DNA of 20,545 nt. Origin: Patescibacteria group bacterium. GTDB lineage: Bacteria > Patescibacteriota > Minisyncoccia > Portnoybacterales > GWB1-42-6. Below are positions 12,600 through 20,458 of the stretch, in pieces. Under the pieces are notes generated by a model. That model was not told the origin of the DNA, ran no database searches, and was given only the letters and a program-made list of their open reading frames with translations. A program made the translations under genes and the position numbers. The stretch spans positions 1 through 20,545 of the forward strand of contig JAHIST010000014.1 of NCBI GenBank assembly GCA_018818145.1, given 5' to 3'. Every line of letters starts with the position of its first letter. Within the stretch, counting starts at the first letter, position 1.

Positions 12600-13652
12600 A
12601 TGTTCAATAAACTTTTTGGGAAAATTTCAAAAGACATTGGTATTGATTTGGGAACGGCTAATACGCTGGTTTATGTCAAGGGCCGCGGGATTGTGATTAA
12701 TGAGCCGTCGGTCGTGGCGCTCAATCAAAAGACCGGCCAGATTTTGGCGATTGGCAACGAAGCCAAAAGAATGGTCGGCCGCACGCCCGCCCACATTGTT
12801 GCGATCAGGCCCTTGGTTGACGGCGTGATTTCGGACTTTGAAGTAACGGAGCAGATGCTGCGTTATTTTATTAATCAGGTGCACAAAAAAGGTTTGGCGT
12901 TTTTGTCCCGGCCCAGAGTCGTTATCGGCGTGCCCTGCGGCGTGACCGAAGTGGAAAAGCGGGCGGTTGAGGATGCTTCTCGCAATGCCGGCGCGCGGGA
13001 GGTTTATTTGATTGAAGAGCCGATGTCGGCGGCTATTGGCGCGCGCCTACCTATTCAGGATCCGGCCGGCAATATGATTGTGGATATCGGCGGGGGGACC
13101 TGCGAAGTGGCGGTGATTTCGCTTGGCGGCATTGTAGTTTCCAAAAGTCTGCGCATTGCCGGCGATAAATTAAACGACGATATTATCCGCTACGCCCGCG
13201 ATGAGTTTAAACTGCTTTTGGGCGAAAGAACGGCAGAGGATATCAAAATTTCTATTGGATCCGCTTATGAAGTGGACAAAAAAATGGAGGCGACCATGCG
13301 CGGCCGCGATTTGATTAACGGCCTGCCCAAAGAAATTATTGTTGATGACGCGCAAATTCGCGAAGCGCTGCGCCGTTCGGTCAGAATTTTGGTTAATGCG
13401 ATTAAATCAACCGTGGAGCAGACTCCGCCGGAACTCGTCGCCGATATTATGGAACGTGGAATTGTTTTGTCGGGCGGCGGCTCGTTGCTTCGCGGCTTGG
13501 ATAAATTAGTGGCCGAGGAAACGCAAATGCCGGTGCGCATTGCTGAAGACCCGTTAACCGCCGTGGTGCGCGGCTGCGGCGTGGTGCTGGAAGACGTGGA
13601 TAAGCTGAAAGAGGTTTTGGTGCCGACGCGTTATGAGGAAGTGCCGAAGTAA
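12600..13652 (+). CDS. mreB: Rod-shape actin homologue MreB, elongasome operon copy
   Basis: First gene of the shape operon: filament-forming actin homologue that positions MreC, MreD and PBP2 along the side wall. The 350 residues show all canonical parts: membrane-binding N-terminus MFNKLFGKIS, phosphate-1 DLGTANT (16-22), LIEEPMSAAIGA with the hydrolytic Glu, phosphate-2 VDIGGGTCEVAVIS, GERTAEDIKISIGSA, TPPELVADIMERGI and the intact adenosine loop LSGGGSLLRGL. Compared with the copy at 2616 it is the more typical one, with a 10-residue longer tail. It has its own promoter and a leader hairpin that may control translation. mreC starts 107 bases later, with two palindromes between. Confidence 0.97.
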   Translation: MFNKLFGKISKDIGIDLGTANTLVYVKGRGIVINEPSVVALNQKTGQILAIGNEAKRMVGRTPAHIVAIRPLVDGVISDFEVTEQMLRYFINQVHKKGLAFLSRPRVVIGVPCGVTEVEKRAVEDASRNAGAREVYLIEEPMSAAIGARLPIQDPAGNMIVDIGGGTCEVAVISLGGIVVSKSLRIAGDKLNDDIIRYARDEFKLLLGERTAEDIKISIGSAYEVDKKMEATMRGRDLINGLPKEIIVDDAQIREALRRSVRILVNAIKSTVEQTPPELVADIMERGIVLSGGGSLLRGLDKLVAEETQMPVRIAEDPLTAVVRGCGVVLEDVDKLKEVLVPTRYEEVPK

Positions 13653-13662
13653 AACATATTTT

Positions 13663-13690
13663 ACCGCTTTTTTGGTAGCAAGAAAGCGGT
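13663..13690. repeat. Unit 1 palindrome, short copy after mreB
   Basis: ACCGCTT (13663-13669) pairs with AAGCGGT (13684-13690). The T-run and GG after the left arm match the other two unit-1 copies, but the inner CCCCGAT hairpin is replaced by a short TAGCAAG sequence. It begins 11 bases after the stop codon. Confidence 0.6.
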
Positions 13691-13701
13691 GGAAAAAACT
13701 A

Positions 13702-13740
13702 CGCGCAAGGCGTTCCCGCTAAGCGGGACGCCATTGCGCG
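13702..13740. repeat. Unit 2 palindrome upstream of mreC
   Basis: Outer arms CGCGCAA (13702-13708) and TTGCGCG (13734-13740) enclose the hairpin TCCCGC-TAA-GCGGGA. The 25 bases 13709-13733 are identical to 18126-18150 before lysS. The unit ends 18 bases before the mreC ATG. Confidence 0.85.
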
Positions 13741-13758
13741 GGAAAAAATTAATCTTAA

Positions 13759-14562
13759 ATGCCCAAAAGATTTAATTTTAAATATACAGGATCGTTTTTT
13801 ATCGTTATCGCAGTAATCTTGCTGCTGATTTTTTTTAATTTTCGCGGCTGGCTGGAAATTCCCAAAAACATTATTTATCAAGCGTTTTCGCCGGTTTTAA
13901 AATCTTTTTACTGGGCCGGTGGCAAAATAACTTCCGGCCTGAATATTTTTTTCACGTTAAAGGATTTGGGCACAGAGAATGCAAAATTAAAAGAAGAGAA
14001 TGCCAAACTATGGCAGGAAAATTCTAAGTTTAAAGAAGCGGCAAAAGAGAATGAAAGTTTGCGTCAGCGCTTAGAATTGGGGTCGGTGCAGGAGCGCAAA
14101 TTTATTATGGCCAGCGTTATTGGTTTTAACCCCCAGCTTGGCCAATACCTTTTGGTTGATAAGGGCTTAGCCGAGGGAGTCTCGCCGGGCGCGGCGGCAG
14201 TCACCGCCGCGAACTTTTTGGTCGGCAAAGTGGTCGAAGCCAGTCAGCACAGCGCCAAAATTTTGCTGATTTCCGACAGTAATTCCATGGTTAACGCGCT
14301 GACGCAGGAAGGCCGGGTGAGCGGAATTGTCAAAGGGAAGCATGGCCTGGGTTTAATAATGGAAATGATTCCGATTGACAAACAAATTAAAATTAATGAA
14401 ACTGTTTTAACTTCCGGCCGCGACGACACCATTCCAGCCGGGCTTATTATTGGGAGCATCAGCGATATTATTTTAAAAGAGTCAGATATTTTTCAAAAAG
14501 CCGTTATTGCTCCGGCCCAGGACGCCGGGGAGCTGGAAACGGTCTTTATCGTTAAACCTTAA
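13759..14562 (+). CDS. mreC: Rod shape-determining protein MreC
   Basis: Bitopic scaffold that links MreB filaments to PBP2 outside the membrane and helps activate it. The 267 residues run in family order: a short basic start, one transmembrane helix (11-28), a coiled coil (about 67-106, with ENAKLKEENAKLWQENSKFKE split over heptads) that mediates dimerisation, then two beta-barrel domains (GFNPQLGQYLLVDKGLAEGVSPG; SGIVKGKHGLGLIMEMIP; VLTSGRDDTIPAGLIIGSI). The motif LTSG-x-D-x-x-x-PAGL is typical. No Shine-Dalgarno is visible; the ATG is the first in frame after the unit 2 palindrome. A 96-base gap leads to mreD. Confidence 0.94.
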   Translation: MPKRFNFKYTGSFFIVIAVILLLIFFNFRGWLEIPKNIIYQAFSPVLKSFYWAGGKITSGLNIFFTLKDLGTENAKLKEENAKLWQENSKFKEAAKENESLRQRLELGSVQERKFIMASVIGFNPQLGQYLLVDKGLAEGVSPGAAAVTAANFLVGKVVEASQHSAKILLISDSNSMVNALTQEGRVSGIVKGKHGLGLIMEMIPIDKQIKINETVLTSGRDDTIPAGLIIGSISDIILKESDIFQKAVIAPAQDAGELETVFIVKP

Positions 14563-14658
14563 TTATTATTGACATTGGCCCGCCCGCATCGCCAAGTGAA
14601 GCTTTGGCGGGCGTGGCAGGTGGACGCGGAAATTACAGTATCGTAATTTATAGATTAA

Positions 14659-15195
14659 ATGAAATTTTTTTTACTGCTGATTTTATTTTTTTTTGTTGTT
14701 AGCTTGCAGATAGCCGTTTTGCCGCGGCTGGAAATTTTAGGCGTTGTCCCTAATTTTATTTTGGCGGCAACGATAGTCTGGGCGATTTGCGAGCAGGAAA
14801 AAAAGTCCAGCTGGCTGGTTTTAATTCCGGTGTTTCTATTTGACGCTGTTGCCGGACGCCCTTTCGGCCTGATAATCCTTAGCATGTGGCTGGCTTTTGG
14901 ATTTGTGCGATGGCTCAGCCGGTCGCTTTTTAAACAGAGCGGTTTTGTTTCTGTCCTGGTTTTAAGCGTTTCCGGCGTTCTGTTTTATTCTCTGGTTTTT
15001 GCCGGCCTGGCAAAACTGGCCGAATTTTCAGGCTTGAGCAGCCAGACGCTGTTTTTGGCCGATTTTTACAGCTATCCGAATTTGCTGGTTGCGGTTTTGT
15101 ATAACGGACTTTTTTGCCTGCTGGTTTTCTGGCCTTTTAAAAAACTTCAGCGTTATTTTGATAAATTTTCGGTTCAATTGCAGCCGATTAAATAA
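14659..15195 (+). CDS. mreD: Rod shape-determining membrane protein MreD
   Basis: Integral membrane partner of MreC. The 178 residues are nearly all hydrophobic, with about five helices (roughly 2-20, 30-47, 51-64, 66-85, 92-118, 140-158). The early VVPNFILAATIVWAI and LFDAVAGRPFGL, with Asp in a helix, correspond to the PDLLL and G-x-x-x-D-x-x-x-x-x-x-G patterns of MreD. Sequence conservation in this family is weak, so the position between mreC and PBP2 carries much of the evidence. The gap before it holds a GC-rich dyad (CGCCAA at 14590-14595 with TTGGCG at 14604-14609); no ribosome site is visible. Confidence 0.85.
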   Translation: MKFFLLLILFFFVVSLQIAVLPRLEILGVVPNFILAATIVWAICEQEKKSSWLVLIPVFLFDAVAGRPFGLIILSMWLAFGFVRWLSRSLFKQSGFVSVLVLSVSGVLFYSLVFAGLAKLAEFSGLSSQTLFLADFYSYPNLLVAVLYNGLFCLLVFWPFKKLQRYFDKFSVQLQPIK

Positions 15196-15292
15196 AGGGT
15201 ATTAAACCCCAGAGCCCGCCCAGGGCGGGGACTCAAATTAGGAATATACCCTTACAGCAGAGCTGCAGGGTATTAAAAATACCCTTTCTTTT
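15194..15292 (+). promoter_or_regulatory. Attenuator-like set of alternating hairpins before PBP2
   Basis: Four segments alternate: 1, AAGGGTAT (15195-15202); 2, ATACCCTT (about 15246-15253); 3, AGGGTATT (15267-15274); 4, AATACCCT (15278-15285). 3:4 makes a perfect 8-bp hairpin with AAA loop followed by TTTCTTTT, like an intrinsic terminator. 2:3 makes a competing stem strengthened by CAGC-AGA-GCTG. 1:2 encloses a GC hairpin CCCGC/GCGGG (about 15217-15231). This is the layout of transcription attenuators. No leader peptide or ligand pocket was recognised. Confidence 0.5.
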
Positions 15293-15357
15293 GACATCGC
15301 TCGGACAATATGCTTACAGGCGCATTGTCCTCGCTAGTCAAAATAATTCATTTATAT

Positions 15358-17292
15358 ATGGATTTTTTGCTAAATCATAATAAAAAGTTAAGAGAATACC
15401 GGGTGCGCAAAATCCTCAAAGAGGCGATTGAGCCGGAGGAAATTTTACTTGACGCCGCCAAAGCGCCCGAGCTGGAAGATCAAAAAATTGAAGTGCCAAT
15501 CAGGCCAAAAACATTCAGGCTTTTTTTGTGGCTGATTGTGGCCGTCTTTTTGGTTTTGGTTGGTCAGTCGTTTTACCTGCAAATAATAAAAGGCGCGACT
15601 TATGGGCAAATGGCGGAACGCAACAGTATTCGCAGCTTTCCGATTTTTGCTTCGCGCGGCATAATCTATGACCGGACCATGAAGCAGCTGGTCTATAATG
15701 TTCCGAGCTTTGATTTAGTGGTTACTCCGCAGGACTTGCCAAAAGATTTGTCGCAGCGAAATTTAGTCATCGGTCACGTAGCTAATATCGTGGGTCTGGC
15801 GGAAGAGGAAATTGTCGGACAGATAGAAAAATTTGATTTTCGGGTCGCCCAGAGCTTCTCTTTAAGCAGTAATTTGGAACACGAAAAAGTTCTTGTACTG
15901 GAATCTCAAATAGCAGGACTGCCGGGTTTTAGGATTGAAAACAACGCTGTTCGCCAATATATTTTTTCTCCTTATCTTTCAAATGTCCTGGGTTATTTGG
16001 GGAAGATGGCGGCAGGGGACTTGAAAAACAATCCAGACTATTTTATGACTGAAAAAATCGGCAAGGACGGGCTGGAGCAGGCATATGAGAAAATTTTAAG
16101 AGGCCAGCCGGGAGAAAAATTAATTGAAGTGGATGCGCAGGGCCGTCAGAAAAGCTTACTTTCTGAAAGCGAGCCAAAAGATGGTCTGGGGCTGGTTTTG
16201 ACTATAGATAATGAGCTGCAAAAACAAATATACGAAAAATTAAAAAAAACAGTAGGAAAGCTGGGGCTTAAAAAGGCGGCGGCTGTTGCCATTGACCCGC
16301 GCAGCGGCGGGGTGTTGGCCTTGGTCAGTTTGCCGAGTTTTGATAATAATATTTTTGCCGGAAGTCTTTCTGTTGATGATTACGCAAATTTAAAGAATGA
16401 CCCGAATCAGCCTCTTTTTAACCGGGCCCTTTCCGGTCAATATGCTCCCGGTTCAACCGTCAAACCATTCATCGGTGCGGCGGCCCTGCAGGAGGGAGTA
16501 ATTTCAAAATATACCACGATTTTTGATCCGGGCGAGCTTGTTTTGGCAAATCAGTATAATCCCGAAATAATTTATCGTTTTCCGGACTGGAAGGCGCACG
16601 GAACAGTCGACATTTACACGGCAATCGCCCAGTCCTGCGATGTCTTTTTTTATACAATTGGCGGCGGTTATGGTAATATAGAGGGACTGGGGCTTGAACG
16701 GCTGGAAGAGTACTTTGGGCTTTTCGGTTTCGGGGCAAAACTGGGCATTGACTTGCCGGGCGAAGCTTCGGGTTTGGTGCCCAGTGCCGCCTGGAAAAAA
16801 GAAGCTAAAAATGAACAATGGTACACGGGCGATACTTATCATATTTCGATCGGCCAAGGAGACTTACTGGTAACGCCGCTGCAGCTGGCGGCCGCCACCG
16901 CTTCGCTGGCCAATGACGGCAAGCTTTTGGCGCCGCATCTGGTTGACAAAATTATTGATTCGGATAAAAATATTATTAATACGATTCAATCTAAAATTTT
17001 GCGCGCCAACTTTGTATCAAGTGAAAATTTAGATGTTATAAAAAAGGGAATGCGCCAAGCCGTTACCGTCGGTTCGGCGCATCTGCTTAATGATTTGACA
17101 ATTCCGGTCGCCGCAAAAACCGGCACAGCGCAGGTCGCCGGCCAGAAAAATCCCAACGCCTGGGTCAGCCTTTTCGCCCCCTATGACAACCCGCAAATCG
17201 CGCTGGTAATTTTAGTGGAGAATGCCGGCGAGGGAAGCCAGGTGGCGGTGCCAATAGCCAAGGAAATATTGGAAGAATACTTTAATAAATAA
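15358..17292 (+). CDS. mrdA: Penicillin-binding protein 2, class B transpeptidase
   Basis: Cross-links peptidoglycan during side-wall growth, with the catalytic part outside the membrane. From ATG 15358 the protein has 644 residues. Order: about 55 cytoplasmic residues, one transmembrane helix (RLFLWLIVAVFLVLVGQ), the pedestal domain with RNSIRSFPIFASRGIIYDR and NVLGYLG, then the transpeptidase: SxxK as STVK (Ser366, Lys369), SxN-like SCD in AQSCDVFFY, and KTGTAQ (Lys587). SCD in place of SxN is usual for PBP2. A longer frame opens at ATG 15310, but a dyad GGACAAT/ATTGTCC (15303-15309 with 15324-15330) lies over that start, and 15358 looks better. rodA, which often follows, is absent; greA comes next. 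Confidence 0.93.
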   Translation: MDFLLNHNKKLREYRVRKILKEAIEPEEILLDAAKAPELEDQKIEVPIRPKTFRLFLWLIVAVFLVLVGQSFYLQIIKGATYGQMAERNSIRSFPIFASRGIIYDRTMKQLVYNVPSFDLVVTPQDLPKDLSQRNLVIGHVANIVGLAEEEIVGQIEKFDFRVAQSFSLSSNLEHEKVLVLESQIAGLPGFRIENNAVRQYIFSPYLSNVLGYLGKMAAGDLKNNPDYFMTEKIGKDGLEQAYEKILRGQPGEKLIEVDAQGRQKSLLSESEPKDGLGLVLTIDNELQKQIYEKLKKTVGKLGLKKAAAVAIDPRSGGVLALVSLPSFDNNIFAGSLSVDDYANLKNDPNQPLFNRALSGQYAPGSTVKPFIGAAALQEGVISKYTTIFDPGELVLANQYNPEIIYRFPDWKAHGTVDIYTAIAQSCDVFFYTIGGGYGNIEGLGLERLEEYFGLFGFGAKLGIDLPGEASGLVPSAAWKKEAKNEQWYTGDTYHISIGQGDLLVTPLQLAAATASLANDGKLLAPHLVDKIIDSDKNIINTIQSKILRANFVSSENLDVIKKGMRQAVTVGSAHLLNDLTIPVAAKTGTAQVAGQKNPNAWVSLFAPYDNPQIALVILVENAGEGSQVAVPIAKEILEEYFNK

Positions 17293-17420
17293 AATACAAA
17301 TTCTAAAGCTCAAATATCCCCGAACAATCCTCCGGATTTAACGGGGCAGGCAAATCAAATCTAAAATCCAAATGACAAAATTGTTTTTAGACTTTGGACT
17401 TTGAGCTTGATTTGTAATTT
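17293..17420. repeat. A-rich inverted-repeat region before greA
   Basis: AAGCTCAAA (17306-17314) and ACAAAT (17296-17301) pair with TTTGAGCTT (17400-17408) and ATTTGT (17410-17415). Inside, CCCCG/CGGGG (17318-17322 with 17342-17346) closes a hairpin, and AAATCCAAA-type motifs recur on both strands. The region lies between PBP2 and greA; no promoter box is convincing. Confidence 0.6.
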
Positions 17421-17448
17421 GGATTTTGGCATTTAGATTTTTAATAAT

Positions 17449-17901
17449 ATGCCTCAATACATTAGTCAGGAAGGTTTGGAAAAGCAAAAAAAAGAGCTGG
17501 AAGAATTAAAACTAAAGCGGCAGGAAATTGCTCAGCGCCTGGAGGAGGCAAAAGCGCTGGGAGATCTGTCTGAAAATCAGGAATATATTGCCGCCAAGGA
17601 AGCGCAGGCGTTTAACGAAGGGAAAATCGTGGAATTGGAACAGCTTTTGCGCGACGCGGTTGTCATTGAAAACAACCGCAAACGCGGTGAGGTGCATATC
17701 GGCTCTTCAGTTGAAGTCAGGGTTAACGGCAAAAGCAAAACTTTTACTATTGTCGGTTCAGAGGAAGCTGACCCGGTTAACGGTAAAATTTCCAACGAGT
17801 CGCCGCTGGGCAAGGCATTTTTAGGACGCAAGGTCGGCGAGTCAGCGGAGGCGGAAACGCCGGGCGGGAAGATGCATTATAAAATTATTGATATAAAATA
17901 A
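17449..17901 (+). CDS. greA: Transcription elongation factor GreA
   Basis: Binds the RNA polymerase secondary channel and stimulates cleavage of backtracked transcripts. The 150 residues are close to the usual length. The N-terminal coiled coil (about 8-70) ends its first arm at the tip LGDLSEN, where Asp39 and Glu42 are the acidic residues that reach the active site. The C-terminal FKBP-like domain includes GSSVEVRV, FTIVGSEEADP, ISNESPLGKAFLG and GESAEAETPGG, all typical. The start follows directly after an A/T-rich stretch with no Shine-Dalgarno. The gene ends 9 bases before a unit 1 palindrome; lysS follows, as is common for Parcubacteria-like and other genomes in which greA and lysS are neighbours. 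Confidence 0.97.
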   Translation: MPQYISQEGLEKQKKELEELKLKRQEIAQRLEEAKALGDLSENQEYIAAKEAQAFNEGKIVELEQLLRDAVVIENNRKRGEVHIGSSVEVRVNGKSKTFTIVGSEEADPVNGKISNESPLGKAFLGRKVGESAEAETPGGKMHYKIIDIK

Positions 17902-17910
17902 ATTTATCTT

Positions 17911-17960
17911 GCCGCTTTTTTGACAGCCCCGATATTCATCGGGGTAAACTCCAAAGCGGC
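17911..17960. repeat. Nested palindromic repeat, unit 1, copy after greA
   Basis: Outer arms GCCGCTT (17911-17917) and AAGCGGC (17954-17960), inner hairpin CCCCGAT-ATTC-ATCGGGG (17927-17944), then TAAACTCC. Compared with the copy at 3639 it differs at only a few positions outside the hairpin; the wobble there is a full pair here. Confidence 0.85.
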
Positions 17961-17970
17961 GCCGCGCCTG

Positions 17971-18058
17971 CCAAAGCTCGATAATGATTAGCTTGATATA
18001 TAATTTAAAGCGAACTGGAGTTTGCTTAAAATTATAAGTCCGAGTAATCAAGCTTTGG
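17971..18058. repeat. Long hairpin between greA and lysS
   Basis: CCAAAGCT (17971-17978) pairs with AGCTTTGG (18051-18058), and TATAATTTAAAGC (about 17999-18011) with GCTTAAAATTATA (about 18024-18036; one mismatch). A further dyad CGTCG/CGACG lies near 18071-18094. Together with the flanking units 1 and 2 the whole 265-base gap can fold. Confidence 0.55.
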
Positions 18059-18117
18059 TTATCGGTCGCACGTCGCCAAAGGCTATGGCCGACGGCGCGC
18101 GGGCAGGGAAAAAAGCG

Positions 18118-18157
18118 CCGCGCAGGGCGTTCCCGCTAAGCGGGACGCCAAGCGCGG
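18118..18157. repeat. Unit 2 palindrome upstream of lysS
   Basis: CCGCGC (18118-18123) pairs with GCGCGG (18152-18157) around the same TCCCGC-TAA-GCGGGA hairpin as at 13702-13740; 25 bases are identical. It ends 9 bases before the lysS ATG and includes GCGG, the nearest thing to a ribosome site. Confidence 0.85.
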
Positions 18158-18166
18158 AAAAATGAA

Positions 18167-19606
18167 ATGTCTTTAGAAAAAATAAAATCCGACCGGCTGC
18201 AAAAGCTGGAACGTATCAGGACGGCAGGCGTTGACGCCTATCCTCTGGAAATGTCCAGAGCGCGCCAGGATGTTATCTTTGTTTTGGATAATTTTGAAAA
18301 ATTGAGCAGCGCTAAAAAAGAGACGGTTTTAGCCGGTCGCCTTCGCCTGATTCGCTCTCACGGCGGTTCTACTTTTGCAGACCTGGAAGATTCTTCCGGC
18401 AAAATTCAGGTTTATTTTAAAAAAGATTTGATAGGTGACAAAGATTACGCGTTTTTCACCGATAATTTTGATATGGGTGATTTTATTGAGGTGGCGGGTG
18501 AGCTTTTTGCGACCCAGAAAGGCGAAAAAACGCTTTTGGTTAAAAATTATCGTCTGTTGGCCAAGGCACTCAACCAGTTGCCCGACAAATGGCACGGCTT
18601 GGAAGACATAGAAGAAAGATTCCGTCGGCGTTATCTTGATTTATTAATGAACAAAGAAGTCAAGCAGCGTTTCAGAGCCCGCAGCGGAATCTTAAAAAAC
18701 TTACGGATGTTTTTGGAGTCGCGAGGATTTATTGAAGTGGAAACGCCGATTTTGCAAGCGTTGCCGGGCGGCGCGCTGGCCAAACCCTTTAAAACCCATC
18801 TAAATTCTCTGGATATGGATTTATATTTGCGCGTGGCGCCGGAACTCTATTTAAAAAGATTGCTGGTTGCCGGCTTTGACAAAGTCTACGAACTTGGGCG
18901 TTCCTTCCGCAACGAAGGCATGGACAAATCTCATAATCCCGAATTTACAATGCTGGAATTTTACTGGGCTTATGCCGACTACGAGCAATTAATGGAGTTA
19001 ACCGAAGAGCTGTTTGAATTTATGGCGCCGGAACTGGAAATTGAATATCAGGGCAATAAAATAAATTTCGCGCCACCGTTTAAGCGGATTTCCCTGCACG
19101 ATTTTATTTTGGAGCATTATTTAGTTGATATCAAAACAGCCAAAAAAGACGCATTAAAGAAAATTTTAGAGAAAGTCGGCCAGAAGGTTGGCGATGATAT
19201 GCCCCAATGCAAAATGGTGGACGAGCTTTTAAAAACCTTAAGGCCGAAAATTATTCAGCCGACTTTTATTATCAATCATCCGATAGAGATGTCGCCTTTG
19301 GCAAAAAGCGCCCAAACCGATACAGCGGAGGCGGCTAGGTTTCAGCTGCTGGTTGGCGGGATGGAACTGATAAACGCGTATTCGGAATTAAATGATCCGC
19401 AAGAGCAGGCAACGCGCATGAAAAAACAAGAAGAGCTTCGCGATGAAGAAATCCAGCGCTATGACCAAGATTTTATTGAAGCATTGGAATACGGCATGCC
19501 GCCGGCCGCCGGCTTCGGCCTGGGCGTTGACCGGCTGGTGATGCTGCTAACCGACGCCCCCACCCTGCGCGAAGTTATTTTATTTCCGACGATGAGGGAA
19601 AAATAA
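18167..19606 (+). CDS. lysS: Lysyl-tRNA synthetase, class II
   Basis: Charges tRNA-Lys with lysine. The 479 residues fit the bacterial class IIb enzyme. An N-terminal OB-fold anticodon domain (about 54-140) holds GRLRLIRSHGGSTFADLEDSSGKIQ in pieces. The catalytic domain has motif 1 around LESRGFIEVETPIL (183-196), GGALAKPFKTHLN, motif 2 ending FRNEGMDKSHNPEFT (247-261), and motif 3 GFGLGVDRLVML (449-460) close to the end. Some positions differ from textbook sequences (for example AKSAQTDTAEAARF), without loss of a motif. The start at ATG 18167 is preceded by a unit 2 palindrome. A small hairpin follows the stop. Confidence 0.97.
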   Translation: MSLEKIKSDRLQKLERIRTAGVDAYPLEMSRARQDVIFVLDNFEKLSSAKKETVLAGRLRLIRSHGGSTFADLEDSSGKIQVYFKKDLIGDKDYAFFTDNFDMGDFIEVAGELFATQKGEKTLLVKNYRLLAKALNQLPDKWHGLEDIEERFRRRYLDLLMNKEVKQRFRARSGILKNLRMFLESRGFIEVETPILQALPGGALAKPFKTHLNSLDMDLYLRVAPELYLKRLLVAGFDKVYELGRSFRNEGMDKSHNPEFTMLEFYWAYADYEQLMELTEELFEFMAPELEIEYQGNKINFAPPFKRISLHDFILEHYLVDIKTAKKDALKKILEKVGQKVGDDMPQCKMVDELLKTLRPKIIQPTFIINHPIEMSPLAKSAQTDTAEAARFQLLVGGMELINAYSELNDPQEQATRMKKQEELRDEEIQRYDQDFIEALEYGMPPAAGFGLGVDRLVMLLTDAPTLREVILFPTMREK

Positions 19607-19620
19607 ATTTTCGTCTTTTC

Positions 19621-19646
19621 GAGGTCCGTCTCCTACCCCCGGACTC
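19621..19646 (+). terminator. Possible terminator hairpin after lysS
   Basis: GAGGTCCG (19621-19628) pairs with CGGACTC (19640-19646), with one bulged G. No U-tract follows, so this is a weak call. The base composition drops sharply after it. Confidence 0.35.
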
Positions 19647-19686
19647 TCTATTGCATGTGATCGAGGAGCTAATTTTTAAAAATAAA

Positions 19687-19917
19687 ATGAAGAATTTTTT
19701 GACTGTGGATAAATATTATAAAATGTCGGATGCTGAGCTTAAAAATGAAGCGGCAAGATGGAATATTAAAGGATATGAAGATAGATCTGGCAGAGCAAAC
19801 AGGAGCATTATCATTGATCAACTAATAACCAAAGATAGAGCTAATAATTCAAGGTATGCTATTTTTCTTTCTTTAATAGCATTGCTTGTAAGTATCTTAA
19901 TTCTTATTTTTAAATAA
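19687..19917 (+). CDS. Small tail-anchored protein of unknown function (76 aa)
   Basis: ATG at 19687 gives 76 residues; a TTG at 19651 in the same frame would add 12, and GAGGAG at 19663-19668 is too far upstream of the ATG to decide. The N-terminal 50 residues are soluble: KMSDAELKNEAARWNIKGY followed by SIIIDQLITKD looks like a small helix-turn-helix or SAP-like fold (helix, loop, GY, helix with Ile-Asp-Gln-Leu), which is a suggestion from pattern only. A hydrophobic helix at 57-75 ends the protein, so it would be anchored by its tail with the domain in the cytoplasm. AT-rich codons differ from lysS. The next gene starts 6 bases later, so the two probably share a transcript. Confidence 0.65.
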   Translation: MKNFLTVDKYYKMSDAELKNEAARWNIKGYEDRSGRANRSIIIDQLITKDRANNSRYAIFLSLIALLVSILILIFK

Positions 19918-19923
19918 TTTTAT

Positions 19924-20439
19924 ATGCACAGCGTATACAAAAGTTATCAAAATAACGTATATCGTTTTGATTTTGAAAAGGATAAATATCCTTCGCGCAG
20001 TTTTGAATGGAATTTTATTTCTTGTCTAAATTGGGAGTGGGGATGGGTAGAAGAATTTAATCAAAATTATCTTATTTCTTATCCATACAATTATGGAAAA
20101 GAAATTACTAAAGAAGAAGCCTTAAGATGTAATCAAGAGAAGACACAGGTTCGTTGTTCTATATGTAAAAAAGACATGGGCTGTGACTACAAGGGATATG
20201 AAGATTTAGTTGGTTTTTACGAACTTCCTCTTTGTCCAAATTGTTATTTAGGGATGAGAAAAATATTTGATGAGAAAAAACATTTATGTGATGTCTGCAG
20301 ATTTGGGGGCCAAATAACTGCGGCGACTAGAAAATCAAAAGCTGGCCAGACAGCTATGGGGATTGAATATGTTTGTACAGAACATTATATCGATGAATTA
20401 GAAGAAAAAATAAACAAAAGATGGTGGCAAAAATTTTAA
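19924..20439 (+). CDS. Unknown protein with two predicted zinc sites (171 aa)
   Basis: No family is recognised. The first 70 residues are rich in aromatic residues (SFEWNFISCLNWEWGWVEEF) without a hydrophobic helix. The second half has two neat four-ligand sets: Cys78, Cys81, Cys104, Cys107, and then Cys122, Cys125, Cys151, His154. The spacing fits two zinc ribbons or a crossed pair. The protein is followed by a basic tail, NKRWWQKF. Such ribbons bind nucleic acid or protein; neither can be chosen here. The gene lies 6 bases after the tail-anchored protein gene and 19 before the next start, in an AT-rich tract, so the three look like one unit of accessory genes. Confidence 0.7.
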   Translation: MHSVYKSYQNNVYRFDFEKDKYPSRSFEWNFISCLNWEWGWVEEFNQNYLISYPYNYGKEITKEEALRCNQEKTQVRCSICKKDMGCDYKGYEDLVGFYELPLCPNCYLGMRKIFDEKKHLCDVCRFGGQITAATRKSKAGQTAMGIEYVCTEHYIDELEEKINKRWWQKF

Positions 20440-20458
20440 ATATCTTTCAGATTGATTT

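Noticed and set aside
17293..17448. Short coding frame or riboswitch before greA
   Set aside because: The pairing is of low-complexity A-rich repeats with stops in the frames; no riboswitch core was recognised.
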